This document shows, one piece after another, positions 11,213 through 22,950 of a stretch of DNA of 64,000 nucleotides. The DNA is from Lithobates sylvaticus (lineage: Eukaryota; Chordata; Amphibia; Anura; Ranidae). Under the pieces are notes generated by a model that saw only the letters and a list, made by a program, of their open reading frames with translations, had not been told where the DNA came from and searched no databases. The stretch spans positions 163,348,726-163,412,725 of the forward strand of contig CM053031.1 of assembly GCA_028564925.1 (NCBI GenBank). Direction: 5' to 3'. How positions within the stretch are numbered: the stretch's first letter is position 1; each line of letters starts with the position of its first letter. The position numbers were made by a program, and so were the translations under genes.

Positions 11213-12110
11213 AGAAATAGCCAAGGTACCAGATGGGGCATGTTGGGCAGCCTACGGGGTTAAATATGCCCATCAGCTGTTTAGGGAAGGAGTATTTCGA
11301 TCATTTTTTGGACCTAAAAATAGAATATGGCGTTGAACACCTTTCTTTAGATACCTACAGTTGCGTCATGCGGCAAGAGCCCAATATGGTGGGGGAGAAG
11401 TAGCTCTCTCCCCTTTAAAAACTGAAAAAATTATTGCTGATGGGGATCACTCAAAACCGATTGCCAAATATTATTTCGCTCTGCTAACATCCTCTTCTCC
11501 TACAATGAAGAGGGTGGCGGTACAGTGGAAAGCTGACATCCCGTCTCTCATGGAAGAATCCTGGACAGATACTTGACACATTGTTACCCTCTGATCTCAG
11601 CAAGGGATAAAATGCTTCAGTTCAAATATTTACACAGAATTTATTATACCCCCAAGCGGATGCATAAGATGGGTAGGAAGGAGTCTCCAGAGTGTCCTCG
11701 CTGCAATACGGCAGTGGGAGATTTTTTCCACATGATATGGCAATGCCCAAAGATAATGATATACTGGAGGTCGATCGAGTTTCTCGAAGACACACTGGAG
11801 CTCCCAAATATATATTCTCCAGCCAGATGTCTCCTGGGAGACCTGGAGGAAGAAGACCTACCTACATCACAGAAAACTCTTAATAGTCTTCTGCTACACC
11901 AAATGGCCCTTAAATGGAAAAGTCAGACCCTCCCCCTCAGTGGGAGACTGGCTGAAGTTAGTTAATAACGCCCTACCATTATACAAACTCACGTATCAGG
12001 CAAGAAAGAGTATGAAAAAGATGGATACATTTTGGGGAAGATGGAACGAAAAGATAACAGGAGACACTGCAGTATGATCAAGGAAACATATACCATGAAA
12101 AGTGTCATAT
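11213..12110 (+). pseudogene. L1 ORF2 C-terminal region
   Basis: The segment 11573-11965 encodes QFKYLHRIYYTPKRMHKMG followed by CPRCNTAVGDFFHMIWQCPK, the cysteine-rich C-terminal motif (C-x2-C, then H and C) of L1/Tx1 ORF2 proteins. Breaks occur upstream and at the junction with the first part. About 250 bases of 3' UTR follow, ending in AATAAA at about 12349. Confidence 0.75.
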
Positions 12111-12362
12111 TATGTGTACTGTATGCATAATAGGATATACTATAGAAACAGAATCAGAACAAGGAAAGAGCACGCAAAAGAGTTAGAAATATGATAAACA
12201 GTTTATTACTTATATTCCAGAAATAGAATGCTTGTATTCAACAGTTTTCTTGTTTAAAACCATGGTAAAGTTTAAAATGTAATGTACATGAGCTATACTG
12301 TAAGTAAAAGTAGGTTGTGATACTGAAATGTGTATTTTTGTGAAATACAATAAAATTTACCC

Positions 12363-13328
12363 TTTAAGGTAAGAATCTCTTTTGGCTTATGATTGTAGGG
12401 GAAATAGTGTTATCTTGTGGTCTTTGTATTGTGGTGATTTTCCCTATATATGATAGTATTAGTCAAGTTGTTTTTCTTTGTGTTCTTTTTTGGTTTAATA
12501 ACATTCAGAGATAATAAGAGTATCGGTGAAACCAGAAGGATTCTGTAGAGTGAGTCTCTGGGGTGCTGAAGACAGGGCCATGGTAACTAGAGCCGAGTCC
12601 TCTGCCTAGGTAGAAAAAAAAAAGTTGTCACAAGAGAAGAGATGTTGCGAGTCAGCGCTGTATTGTTAGAATTGTCCGGACATTTAAGTGTACTTCCTCT
12701 TGTGTGTGTGCGATGTGTGTACGTCAGTGATTTCTGATCAGATGGCTAATTTTACTGTTTCTGCTTTAGCTAACTGTACTTTGTGGTGAAAAAGGTAAAG
12801 GTATAAATAGTTTTATATTTCTTGTTTGGGGAGTTTAGACTTTGTTATATAGATTTTGGCAGAATTTGAGAGTATTGTATTTTAAACCCAAAATTGAAGC
12901 AAAAGAAACAGACATGGGAAACAACATCTGTAAAGGGGGATGTGCTCGTGTCTGCTGCTGCGTCCCCGCAACTCCCTTAGAGGGAGACAAAAATTATGCA
13001 TTAAAAAAATTGTTTACAATGTATGATATGTACCAAGAACAGCCCACAAGGAGGGATAAGACCCCAGAAAGGTACATTTCCAACACCACAATATCCTTTC
13101 CAGCACATATGTATGGATTTTATAGAGCTAGACAAATGCGAGAGGAAAAAGTATTGCCTAGTAATCATAGATGCACTAAGAAAGTGGGTAGAAATATTCC
13201 CCACAGGGAATGCGGATGCACATACAGTAGCAAAAGCCCTGTTAAGAGATATTATCCCAAGGTTTGGAACCCCCAAGTAAATATACAGTGACAATGGCCC
13301 ACACTTTGTGAACAAAACAATTACACAC
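12363..13328 (+). mobile_element. ERV fossil, left part (leader, gag start, integrase remains)
   Basis: This part shows a leader-like region, an ATG at 12914 opening with MGNNICKGG (a glycine-2 start typical of myristoylated retroviral gag) and, from 13023 to 13310, integrase-like coding remains with a core-domain word such as ICMDFIEL. Most of gag and pol between these landmarks is absent, so the provirus is broken and internally deleted. The integrase region is interrupted at 13329 by another LTR element and resumes at 18788. Confidence 0.6.
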
Positions 13329-13883
13329 TGTCATGGAAAATTTTATTAATGTATGTTGTCAGATGCCCCCAGTGTCGGTTTTGCTGTAATTGGTTCTTTT
13401 TGAAGGAAAACAATTGTCCCTGTATTGTAGTCCCTGTATTGTATTTCCTTATATGGTCATTCACATCCTGGGTGAATGAGATGAGGCCACATCCTTTGTG
13501 GGAGGGGTTTAGCTGTTGGAGGCAAACCCCTGAGGGTGTGGCTTGGAATGTTTTCTAAATAAAAGAGTTCACTGAGCTGGGACGGGGCGATGATGCTGAC
13601 CGAGGCTGAGATGAACATGTAAGAATACTTGCTGTTGGTGGCTGTTTACTGGGCAATGGGGAACCAGGGGCTTAGATGGGAGGCAGCCAGACTGAGGTGG
13701 TGATGAATGGAATGCTTGGCTGGTGAGGTTTGGATGCTGATGATGAGAGGATGACGTGAAGCTGCTGGTAATGTCTGTTTTTGGGAGCTGGGGATCCAGG
13801 GAGGCATACGATCAGAGGGTGCATTATATCATAAGATTGAAAGGCGCTTATTAGCGCAAGAGTGTGGCGAAATAACCACGACA
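13329..13883 (+). repeat. LTR, upstream copy
   Basis: It starts TGTCATGGAAAATTTTATTA and ends AATAACCACGACA. AATAAAAGAG near 13557 is a likely poly(A) signal. It is shorter than its partner, 555 against 868 bases. Confidence 0.8.
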
Positions 13884-14089
13884 GTTAAAATGGCGGGTCA
13901 GGTGTTTAAGGGGCAAACAGGGCTTTCCCTCTACACAGGCAGAAAAGGGGAGAGAACAGAGCACAGTCCAATACACGTTTGTTGTCCTGAGACAAATGGG
14001 GTGCGTTTTCTCTGCCTGATGCGTTGGGAAAGTTTAGCTTTGCAAAAAGAACAAATGTTTTGTCTTTTGGTATAATGCCGCAATTTTGA

Positions 14090-14141
14090 TCGTGTGTGTG
14101 TGTATGTCTGTGTGTGTATGTATGTATGTATGTGTGTGATC

Positions 14142-14185
<44 letters not shown>

Positions 14186-14262
14186 ATGTCTGTGTGTGTG
14201 TATGTGTGTGTGTGTGTGATCGTGTGTATGTGTGTGATCATGTGTATGTGTGGGCAGAAGGA
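14090..14262 (+). repeat. (GT)n and (TATG)n microsatellite
   Basis: Interspersed TG and TATG runs inside the LTR element interior; the frames through it on both strands are spurious. Confidence 0.9.
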
Positions 14263-16732
14263 TTGGCTTGTTATGGAAGTTGATGCCACAGTGAGTAACT
14301 TTAGGTGTTTAACAAGAAGTGTATGTTTTAAGTTGTGCTTTTTCATGTAACTAACACTTTTAAATGTGAGTTAGCCTAAAGTGTTTGTCTATGCGTTAAA
14401 TGTGATGTCCCATTTGTGTCCGATTGTGTGGGGAGAAGGGTTGGCTAGTAGGGAAGCTTGTGCTAGTTTTGGCGGGAACAACTGCTTTGCATGCGTTAAC
14501 GACGCCATTTTGTACCCTGGCTTTCATCTGCCATTTCCTTCTGTTGTTGTTTCATTGGATAGCATATTTTACTAAGTGTGCATTCTCAATTGTGCGGTGA
14601 GATACTTTTTAGTGGAACTGTTCCTAAAGTGTATGTTTTAAGTTGTGCTGGGCCTTCCTATAGGGGAAGGGGCAAACATCATTCCTTTGTGTGTGAAACC
14701 ATGTGCTAGTTTCGGCGGAAAAAAAATCCCTCATGTTGTAGCCTAGCCTTTGTCTATTATAGGCTAGCTGTTTTCGTTTGGCGGGAAAAACTCCATCTTG
14801 CTGAAGTCTGGCCTTTGATATGGTTTTTTTCATCGGCCATCTTGTTGTATCTGCTGTGTTCAGCCTTTGGTGCAGATTTTCCTTTTTAAGTGAATTCTAT
14901 TTTTTTGTACTTTTTACATATTTTTAAGTAAAGCTATTGCGTTTTCTGTATTGAATTTTGATTTCCATTTGAATCTAGACTGGGTTTGTGTATAGTGAAA
15001 CTAGCTTTGCAAGTATATGGGAGTGTCTCAAATGGTTATTCATTGTTCTTTTTAGGCTTGTATTGTTTAAGCCTGCACTTGAAAATCTAGCCTCCCTCCC
15101 TCTTTCCTCTTCATTGATATTTAAATTAACCAGTTTGATGAGTTTTGATGTATCCACAGGAGGGGAGGGGCTTTTGATTGTTTGTGGCCTGCAATGGAAG
15201 GGAAAGGCTTTGATTGCACTGTTGTGTGGTATTCTGGTCTCAAAACTTGTGGTTTGATTTCCCAGGGGATATGAGTCAAGGGGGATTTTAACATGGGGGT
15301 TAATTCCACCCACTCCAGGAAAAAAGGTTTTTTTATTTGCTGATGCTAGCCATAGATTTTTCTAATGTCTTGATAGACAAAATATGACGCTATTCAAGAC
15401 TCCCCCTCCCCCTCCCTCTTCCTGTTCAGGTGTGCAACAGGAAGTTGATGGGAGGGGCCTGGGGTCTTTTGAATTAGGACAAAATCTTTTTGATTTTTAA
15501 AGTAAATTAAGGTTTATATTGTAATACTGTTTTGGGGAGGCATTAAAGTTATTGTAATATCGAGGTACAGAGAGAAGCCATAATATTTGTTTTGAATAGT
15601 GGAGGATTTCATGGTGTTTTGTAGTTTGTCTGACAACACATTTATGGGGCTGCCGATAACCGGTAGTAGAGCATGTAAATGTGAGGATTAGTACGCTAGC
15701 ACACCAGGAGGCCGTGTATAATAATCGGAAAACGCTGGGTGCCAGTACTGTAAAAATGAGGCGCTAAGCAGTACTGATCCGAAAATTAGTGCAAGGTGCC
15801 CTGGACGCAGGGACACTTCATAAGCGATTCGAATCGTCATGGGTAATGTTGGCCATCCATGCGTTGGAGATAAAAAAATAAGGCTCCACACCAGTCAGAC
15901 AGCTGCCTTACACATGAGATCTGGGTTTGGGGCTCCGGACATGAGACCCCTTAAAGTGTGACATATATGGTCAGAGGGTACAGTGAGGTGTATTCCTTTG
16001 GAAGGTATTTTTGATGTCTGGTGGTACGAGACCCCAGAATAAAAAAATATTTTGGAAGTAGTTCAGTTGTGGCTTCAGAAATCTGTAATGATGAGTGGGA
16101 TGATGGATGTGTAGTACATGCTTTTGTGATTCTCAGAGGAGGAACTGTGCTTAAAATCCAGATGCCCATTCCAGAAATTTGTGTGGCTGGTCCATACAAT
16201 ATTCTGAGATGTTCTCACGTCTGTCCCATTGTATGTAGTTTTTTTTTTTTCTTTGCTAAGAGTGAAGGCAGAATTCCATCTGGTTGGTTTTAATTTTAAT
16301 TTTTGATTTAGGAACTATGAAATATCTCCCCCACATTTGTATCAAAATGTTTGTCTAAAGTTTTAGCTGTCTCATGTTCTATGTGGTAACAAGAATAAGT
16401 CTGAACCTACCGCGACAGCGGGTGTTGTGGGTGTTGTATTTTAGTAAAAACATGAAAGTAAGGATTACAGCGGGTTTGGCTATTATCGGTTTTGAGGAAT
16501 GTCATTGACAATTTACCAATGTACATGAATGTTGTATTGTTTATGAATGACACATTAATAACTTGTGTGTATAAGTATCTTTTCAGGTCCAAGGAGTTTC
16601 TGAGGCTCTGCACCATTCTAAACCCGGCATGTTTTCCTCCACTTTGTAAAGATGAGGAAAAGGGGGGAAGAGGATGGGCTGAGTGACAATTTTTCAAACC
16701 AATGATACTAACCACTCTAATTCTAGCCAAGT

Positions 16733-16775
16733 TGGTGACAGGTGACAGGTGACAGGTGACAGGTGACAGGTGACT
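16733..16775 (+). repeat. Six-copy GGTGACA repeat
   Basis: Six consecutive 7-base units, nearly perfect, in the interior of the LTR element. Confidence 0.9.
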
Positions 16776-17919
16776 CGGTCGTTGCAGAGAAGATTGATGA
16801 ACAAGACAACAAGGATGAGAAGTATCTTTATTTATATATTTTTTTAAAGTGTATTTCCTAACTAGCTAAGAAAGTGAACAGGACACATGGTTGGGTCTAC
16901 TCTGAGTCTCCACGGAGCTCTGGTGCCCCAGTGATGACAGCGGTGTATGATATATAGATATATTGGTGTGATGAGTTGTGACAAACTAGTAAAGACTCCA
17001 AACAGACATTTCTAAATGGAATTTTTCGATACATTTCTAGAGGGTAAAATTAATTATAATTTTGACAATAGGTCTGGTTCTCACCAGCTTTGGTATCGGG
17101 ATAACTAGCCCACAGTTTATAAAGTAAAGCTTCAGATCTACGGTTTATAAAGTAATTCCCCTAATGGAAGAGATCCCTGTGTGCTGGTGAATCTCGTCCC
17201 AGCATCTTATGTCGCGGCCGATCGCGAGGATCTGATGGCGCGAGGGAAGGTAAGAATGACAGGGACACCTAGAAGGGAATTGCTTGTACACGGTGGGGAC
17301 TTGAGCTTATGAAACGATTGAAAAGTGTATCATCCATTGAGGATGGGATGTTTTCATGTAACTGTTGAAGCTACAAGGAAGTTCCCACAATCCAAAGGGG
17401 GGTCCTGGGAATTCATAAGTAAAGATTGTTATACCTGAATCGGGGATACTAGTGACAAAGTTCAGGCCCATATGGATGGGGCTTGGATCACTGAGAGGCA
17501 AAGCCAGAGCTGTAGCTAGTGAAGAATGGAATTCTCTAAAGTCTGAGAATCTTTGGTGATTTAATTTTTATTTTTGCAGCGGATCATAGTTGAAGGAAGT
17601 AGGGGTATATTTACTCATGCTGTTTTTGTTTCTATTCCTTATATATATCGTGATGAGGTGCTCCTGCTGCCTGATTTGGACGCGTGACCAGAGCCCGAGC
17701 AGATGACCACATTTTTCTCAACAAGATGCCCGACCTGCAAACAAGACACAGAGGATCCCAGACCGACCAGCGACTACTACAGCCCACCATGTCATCTCTA
17801 CTGAAGAACAGAGTCTCCATGTCAAGCCGTGTTTTCCTTTTTATGAACTGTAAGGCCAGGTGTAAGAAGATCGAAATTCATCAAGAGACACATGGGAGGA
17901 TATGACAAAAACGAGGGAC

Positions 17920-18787
17920 TGTCATGGAAAATTTTATTAATGTATGTTGTCAGATGCCCCCAGTGTCGGTTTTGCTGTAATGCGCTCATCTGTGCGCATT
18001 CGCACATAAAGACGTTGGCGGAAGACCATTGGCTGCGTAAACCTTCCTATGGACACTACAGACGTGTTTGCTGGTTTAAGGAAGTTAATTTGTGCCTCAC
18101 CGGGAGACTGGCCACTTCCCAGTGACGGCATTGATAGCTTCAAGCAAACATCCCTGTGTACACTGGAACTTTAGCATAACGGTATAAATATTGTGGCCCA
18201 CGGAGCCATAGTTTTATATTGTTCGTTGTCATTGAAAGCAGTTTAGACGGTTTGTACATCACTGTTTAGTCTGTTTGAATGTATACATCTGTGATTGGTT
18301 CTTTTGAAGGAAAACAATTGTCCCTGTATTGTAGTCCCTGTATTGTATTTCCTTATATGGTCATTCACATCCTGGGTGAATGAGATGAGGCCACATCCTT
18401 TGTGGGAGGGGTTTAGCTGTTGGAGGCAAACCCCTGAGGGTGTGGCTTGGAATGTTTTCTAAATAAAAGAGTTCACTGAGCTGGGACGGGGCGATGATGC
18501 TGACCGAGGCTGAGATGAACATGTAAGAATACTTGCTGTTGGTGGCTGTTTACTGGGCAATGGGGAACCAGGGGCTTAGATGGGAGGCAGCCAGACTGAG
18601 GTGGTGATGAATGGAATGCTTGGCTGGTGAGGTTTGGATGCTGATGATGAGAGGATGACGTGAAGCTGCTGGTAATGTCTGTTTTTGGGAGCTGGGGATC
18701 CAGGGAGGCATACGATCAGAGGGTGCATTATATCATAAGATTGAAAGGCGCTTATTAGCGCAAGAGTGTGGCGAAATAACCACGACA
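17920..18787 (+). repeat. LTR, downstream copy
   Basis: Same termini as the upstream LTR. It contains a central segment of about 310 bases not present in the other copy, with a TATA-like GGTATAAATATT at 18180. The shared parts are almost indistinguishable by eye. Confidence 0.8.
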
Positions 18788-19320
18788 ACACTTAACTGAG
18801 GCTATGGGAATACAGGTACAATATCACTGTGCCTACCACCCACAGTCAGCAGGGCTGGTTGAGAGGCACAATGGTATACTAAAAAGCAAACTAAGAAAAG
18901 CTATGCAAGAAACAGGGAAGAATTGGATGTATTGCTTACCAATAACTATTCTCAGCATTCACGCAACACCGAATAAGGAAGGATTGAGTCCTTTTGAAAC
19001 AATGCATGGTAGGCCATATAAAATACCCTTATTTCAAAATATATCATCAGGGGGAGAAACAGAACACAGTTTGGCAGAATATATGATTAATTGTTGAAAC
19101 AGAAACAAATGAATGGCTTGTTCATTTCCAGAAGGACCAGTACAGACAGACGAGAAAGTTCAAGTAGGTGATTGGGTACTGATCAAGGTAATTTTTTTCC
19201 AATAAATTATATTGGTTAACCTGCACCATATGGAGCATTTTTTGCTTTGTCACAATATGTCCTACTTCATATGATCCTGGACGATCTGGAAATACAAGTT
19301 TCTCACCTTGGACCATTGTG
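18788..19320 (+). mobile_element. ERV fossil, right part (integrase remains)
   Basis: Integrase-like coding continues here with YHPQSAGLVERHNGILKSKL, the familiar core-domain word with its HPQ and VER residues, followed by an integrase C-terminal word GDWVLIK near 19170. The coding remains are broken. No env or 3' LTR could be recognised before the next repeat begins. Confidence 0.6.
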
Positions 19321-19620
19321 TGCGTCTACTGGATGATCCAACGCGTGTTTACCCCTGGAAGTGCCGGTGATGCCCTGAGGCTGCGTGCTCTTATCCCTAA
19401 GACATATTCGCAGGACCTGGAACCAACATCCAAAGGGAGAAATAACAAACAAGCGCTGTTGACTTCGACGTCCAACTCATCTGGTAAGAAGTACCTTTTC
19501 CAGTATTATTGTCTCCGGATCGCATCTTTACTTTGGTGTATTTAATGCCTCTCCATACCAGTTTTCACCTACGTTTGGAAAAGAAAATTCCATACCTCCA
19601 CTCCAGCAGTCCATCTTGAA
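19321..19620 (+). repeat. Penelope-type terminal-repeat remnant
   Basis: It contains GGATGATCCAACGCGTGTTT and a downstream CCTGGAAGTGCCGGTGATGC segment of the kind that follows hammerhead motifs in frog Penelope-type repeats. The ACGCGT is at 19341-19346. The hammerhead core itself is not intact here. The assignment is tentative. Confidence 0.3.
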
Positions 19621-20348
19621 TAATGCCGCGTACACACGTGCAGACTTTTCCCGGCGGACCTAGTCCAGCGGACAATCCTCTGGACTTTCCAGCTGGCTTC
19701 GCCAGACTTTCCGAGCGTGTGGACTTGCCCACACACGCCCGGACTTCTCCGGCGGACAATCCGCTGGCCAAAGTCCGCGGGACTTTTGAAAATGAACGGA
19801 CTTGCCCACACACGGAGCAGTCCGTTCATTTAGAACGTAACTTCAGGTTACGTAGCTAGCGTAGGCAGTAAATGCCGGCGTGCTAGCTCCGTGATCTGGC
19901 ATGGATTTAAAGGGAATCCCCACGCCGAAAAATGGCGTGGGGGTCCCCCTCAAATCCATCTCAGACCCTTATTCGAGCACGCAGCCTGGCCGGCCAGGAA
20001 AGGGGTGGGGACGAACGAGCGCCCCCCCCCTCCTGAGCCGTACCAGGCCGCGTGCCCTCAACATGGGGGGTGCCCTGGGGAAAGGGGGGCCGTGCGGCCC
20101 CCCCACCCCAAAGCACCTTGTCCCCATGTTGATGAGGACAAGGGCCTCTTCCCGACAACCCTGGCCGTTGGTTGTCGGGGTCTGCGGGCGGGGGCTTATC
20201 GGAATCTAGGAGCCCCCTTCAATAAGGGGGCCCCCAGATCCCGGCCCCCCACCCTATGTGAATGAGTATGGGGTACGATGTACCCCTACCCATTCACCTA
20301 AGGTGTAAAATGTAAAGTAAAAAAACACCCACACTTTTGAAAAAATAG

Positions 20349-20354
20349 TTTATT
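20349..20354 (-). terminator. Poly(A) signal of the left half
   Basis: AATAAA on the minus strand, about 285 bases downstream of the left TATA box, mirrored by the signal at 21158. Confidence 0.5.
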
Positions 20355-20635
20355 GCACTGCTCCGGGGGTCTTCTTCCGTCTTGGGGGTCTTCTCGCCGG
20401 ACTCCTCCGCCATTTACCGAGCTCTTTTACCGAGCGGAGAAGTCCGGCTACCTTCTTCGTCGTCGCCGCTGTCGTCTGGGGGTCTCGATCCGCCTTCGGG
20501 GGTCTTCCGGGGTCTCTTCTGTTCTTGCGGCGGTCGTCGTCTTCCGCGCCGCCGGCGCCTTCTTCTTCTTGTTCTTCTTCCGATGTTGACCCGTCGCTCT
20601 CTCTGCCCGGAATGGCAGAGGCGCGCTGCGCTGGG

Positions 20636-20700
20636 ACTTATATAGGGACATGGGGACAGGGTCACATGCTCATGTCACATGGTGACCCCGCCCCCTTGCG
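20636..20700 (-). promoter_or_regulatory. TATA-box promoter, left half, firing leftward
   Basis: TATATAA lies on the minus strand at 20644-20638. On that strand it is preceded by a GGGGCGGGGTCACC GC-box segment. It mirrors the promoter of the other half. Inferred RNA polymerase II type. Confidence 0.5.
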
Positions 20701-20739
20701 ATGTCACAGTCCCGGAGGATGCTGGGACTGTGACATCGC

Positions 20740-20800
20740 AAGGGGGCGGGGTCACCATGTGACATGAGCATGTGACCCTGTCCCCATGTCCCTATATAAG
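20740..20800 (+). promoter_or_regulatory. TATA-box promoter, right half, firing rightward
   Basis: GGGGGCGGGGTCACC at about 20743-20757 and TATATAA at 20793-20799 form a compact promoter-like unit. The two halves together make a divergent promoter around the palindrome centre. Confidence 0.5.
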
Positions 20801-20852
20801 TCCCAGCGCAGCGCGCCTCTGCCATTCCGGGCAGAGAGAGCGACGGGTCAAC

Positions 20853-20972
20853 ATCGGAAGAAGAAGAACAAGAAGAACAAGAAGAACAAGAAGAACAAGA
20901 AGAACAAGAAGAACAAGAAGAACAAGAAGAACAAGAAGAACAAGAAGAACAAGAAGAACAAGAAGAAGAAGA
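20853..20972 (+). repeat. (AAGAAGAAC)n array in one arm only
   Basis: About 12 copies of a 9-base unit. The mirror position in the left arm (20561-20580) has only one or two units, so the array expanded after the palindrome formed. Being a multiple of three it stays open in all frames. Confidence 0.9.
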
Positions 20973-21157
20973 AGGCACGGCGGCGCGGAAGACGACGACC
21001 GCCGCAAGAACAGAAGAGACCCCCGGAGGCGGATCGAGACCCCCAGAAGACGGCGGCGGCGACGACGAAGAAGGTAGCCGGACTTCTCCGCTCGGTAAAT
21101 GGCGGAGGAGTCCGGCGAGAAGACCCCCAAGACGGAAGAAGACCCCCGGAGCAGTGC

Positions 21158-21163
21158 AATAAA
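21158..21163 (+). terminator. Poly(A) signal of the right half
   Basis: AATAAA about 360 bases downstream of the right TATA box. With the promoter it defines a short possible transcript. Confidence 0.5.
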
Positions 21164-21938
21164 CAATTTTTTCAAAAGTGTGGGTGTTTTTTTTACTTTA
21201 CATTTTACACCTTAGGTGAATGGGTAGGGGTACATCGTACCCCATACTCATTCACATAGGGTGGGGGGCCGGGATCTGGGGGCCCCCTTATTGAAGGGGG
21301 CTCCCAGATTCCGATAAGCCCCCGCCCGCATACCCCGACAACCAACGGCCAGGGTTGTCGGGAAGAGGCCCTTGTCCTCATCAACATGGGGACAAGGTGC
21401 TTTGGGGTGGGGGGGCCGCACGGCCCCCCTTTCCCCAGGGCACCCCCCATGTTGAGGGCACGCGGCCTGGTACGGCTCAGGAGGGGGGGGGGGGGCGCTC
21501 GTTCGTCCCCACCCCTTTCCTGGCCGGCCAGGCTGCGTGCTCGGATAAGGGTCTGAGATGGATTTGGGGGGGACCCCCACGCCGTTTTTCGGCGTGGGGA
21601 TTCCCTTTAAATCCATTCCAGGTCACGGAGCTAGCGCGCCGGCATTTACTGCCTACGCTAGCTACGTAACCTGAAGTCACGTGCTAAATGAACGGACTTG
21701 CCGATGAGCGGCAAGTCTGTTCATTTTCAAAAGTCCCGCGGACTTGCCTACTAACGGCGGGATTGTCCGCCGGACTGCCAAGTCCAGCGGATAATTTTAA
21801 AACCAAACTTAAAACTTTGGTCCGCCGGACTTTGGCGCCAAAAAGTCCGCCGGCGCCCACACACGAGGGGATTGTCCGCTGGACTTGAGTCCAGAGGATA
21901 ATCCCGCGGGATTGTCCCTTCGTGTGTATGCCGCATTA

Positions 21939-22140
21939 GAGAGACTCTTTTCCCATTAGTGTTACTACTACCACTCCATTGATCACTAACGCACTTTATT
22001 TATTTTTTTGTACTTTTTATATTTTATATGCAATTTTTATATTCATATATTTTACTGCAATTTCTGCACATCCACACGTTTTAGCGCTTCACATATTGTT
22101 TCCAGCAAATATATATTGCCCAAATACTAAACAACCTTTC
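21939..22140. other. AT-rich spacer, possible Penelope-type tail
   Basis: It contains CACTAACGCACTTTATTTAT and TTTTAGCGCTTCACATATTG, words common near frog Penelope-type repeats. No gene seen. Confidence 0.25.
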
Positions 22141-22850
22141 TCATTCGCATATTGTACAAACTGAAAGATTTTGCCAAGGGTGTTACCATTCTAGCAGGAG
22201 ATATCAACATGCCCATGGACCCTTTATTGGATACATCACGTGGGTGTTCTAACCTCTCTTGTGGGAACCTTTCTGGTGTAAAGACAACGTTACATAAAAC
22301 CCAATTAGATGGTTGGAGGGTTTTAAACCCCAAAGAACATGATTATTCTTATTCCCACGATTCTTTTAGACTTATTTTAGAATAGATAATATTTTTGTTG
22401 ATCATTATCTTTCTTTGGTAAAATAAGCTACTATAGGGAACTGTACTGTCTCAGACCATGCTCCTGTGTCAAGTTTGATATTGTCTAATCATCCCATACA
22501 TTACAATTGGAAGCTGAATGACTTTTCTCAGACATCAGATTACACGGATCTTTCAACCACTCTGGTCTGTTATTTTGCAGAGAATAAGTCCCCTGAAATA
22601 CGAGTTTACTTTATGGAAAACCCCTAAGGCGCATATGAGGGGTAATCTAATTGAATTGTGGGCCAGGGAAAAAAAAAAACACCAAAAACTGACAGGGTTA
22701 ATACGACAGGTAGCTGACCTGGAAAGGCTACACAAACTTTCTTTGCATAGAGCTGCTTTGGCAAACCTTATGCAGAAATGGGAGGAGCTTAAATTGTTGA
22801 ATGGATCTTAAAAAGTGCTCTGACTTTCTAAACTCTTTAGAAAAATGAAT
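22141..22850 (+). pseudogene. L1-type LINE endonuclease fragment
   Basis: KDFAKGVTILAGDINMPMDP carries the GD-N catalytic motif, DGWRVLNPKEHDYSYSHDSF follows, and VADLERLHKLSLHRAALANL matches the linker between endonuclease and reverse transcriptase. A CTGTACTGTCTCAGACCATG segment near 22440 encodes the SDHAPV-like motif in another frame. Frames shift at least twice. The fragment is truncated at both ends. Confidence 0.7.
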
Positions 22851-22950
22851 GCAACATAAAAAGACTCCTCCTGACATCTATTCGACTGAACTGTTCCTCT
22901 TCCTCATTTGTATGAGTGGAATAAAAAGGTGGTTATTACAATAACCTGGA

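Larger units (their letters stand above)
13329..18787 (+). mobile_element. LTR retroelement with non-coding interior, 5459 bp (fossil)
   Basis: It is bounded by a 4-base duplication ACAC (13325-13328 and 18788-18791) and begins TG and ends CA. The two LTRs (13329-13883 and 17920-18787) look nearly identical where they align, which suggests a young insertion. The roughly 4-kb interior shows no recognisable gag, pol or env; the longest open frame, 16021-16293, matches nothing I know. A purine-rich stretch precedes the second LTR. It resembles the large non-autonomous LTR elements called LARDs. Confidence 0.7.
19621..21938. mobile_element. Palindromic DNA element, 2.3 kb, with two opposed halves
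   Basis: Ends are TAATGCCGCGTACACACG at 19621 and the near-complement ending ATGCCGCATTA at 21938. The whole interior is one inverted repeat centred at about 20714-20723 (loop GGAGGATGCT), with arms of about 1.1 kb that match almost base for base. Each half contains a TATA box close to the centre, GC boxes, a basic or acidic low-complexity region, and an AATAAA. Open frames here mirror each other in the two halves and are mostly side effects of low complexity. No transposase is present. Confidence 0.85.

Noticed and set aside
14090-14350. Cysteine- and valine-rich or histidine- and threonine-rich peptides
   Set aside because: Translation of GT and TATG microsatellite.
16021-16293. 90-residue frame as an accessory gene of the LTR element
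   Set aside because: No recognisable motif or start context; kept only as an unassigned frame in the element description.
20772-21259. Arginine- or lysine-rich frames of 101-157 residues in the palindrome
   Set aside because: Low-complexity translation of the nine-base array, with start codons upstream of the TATA box; mirror frames appear in the other arm.
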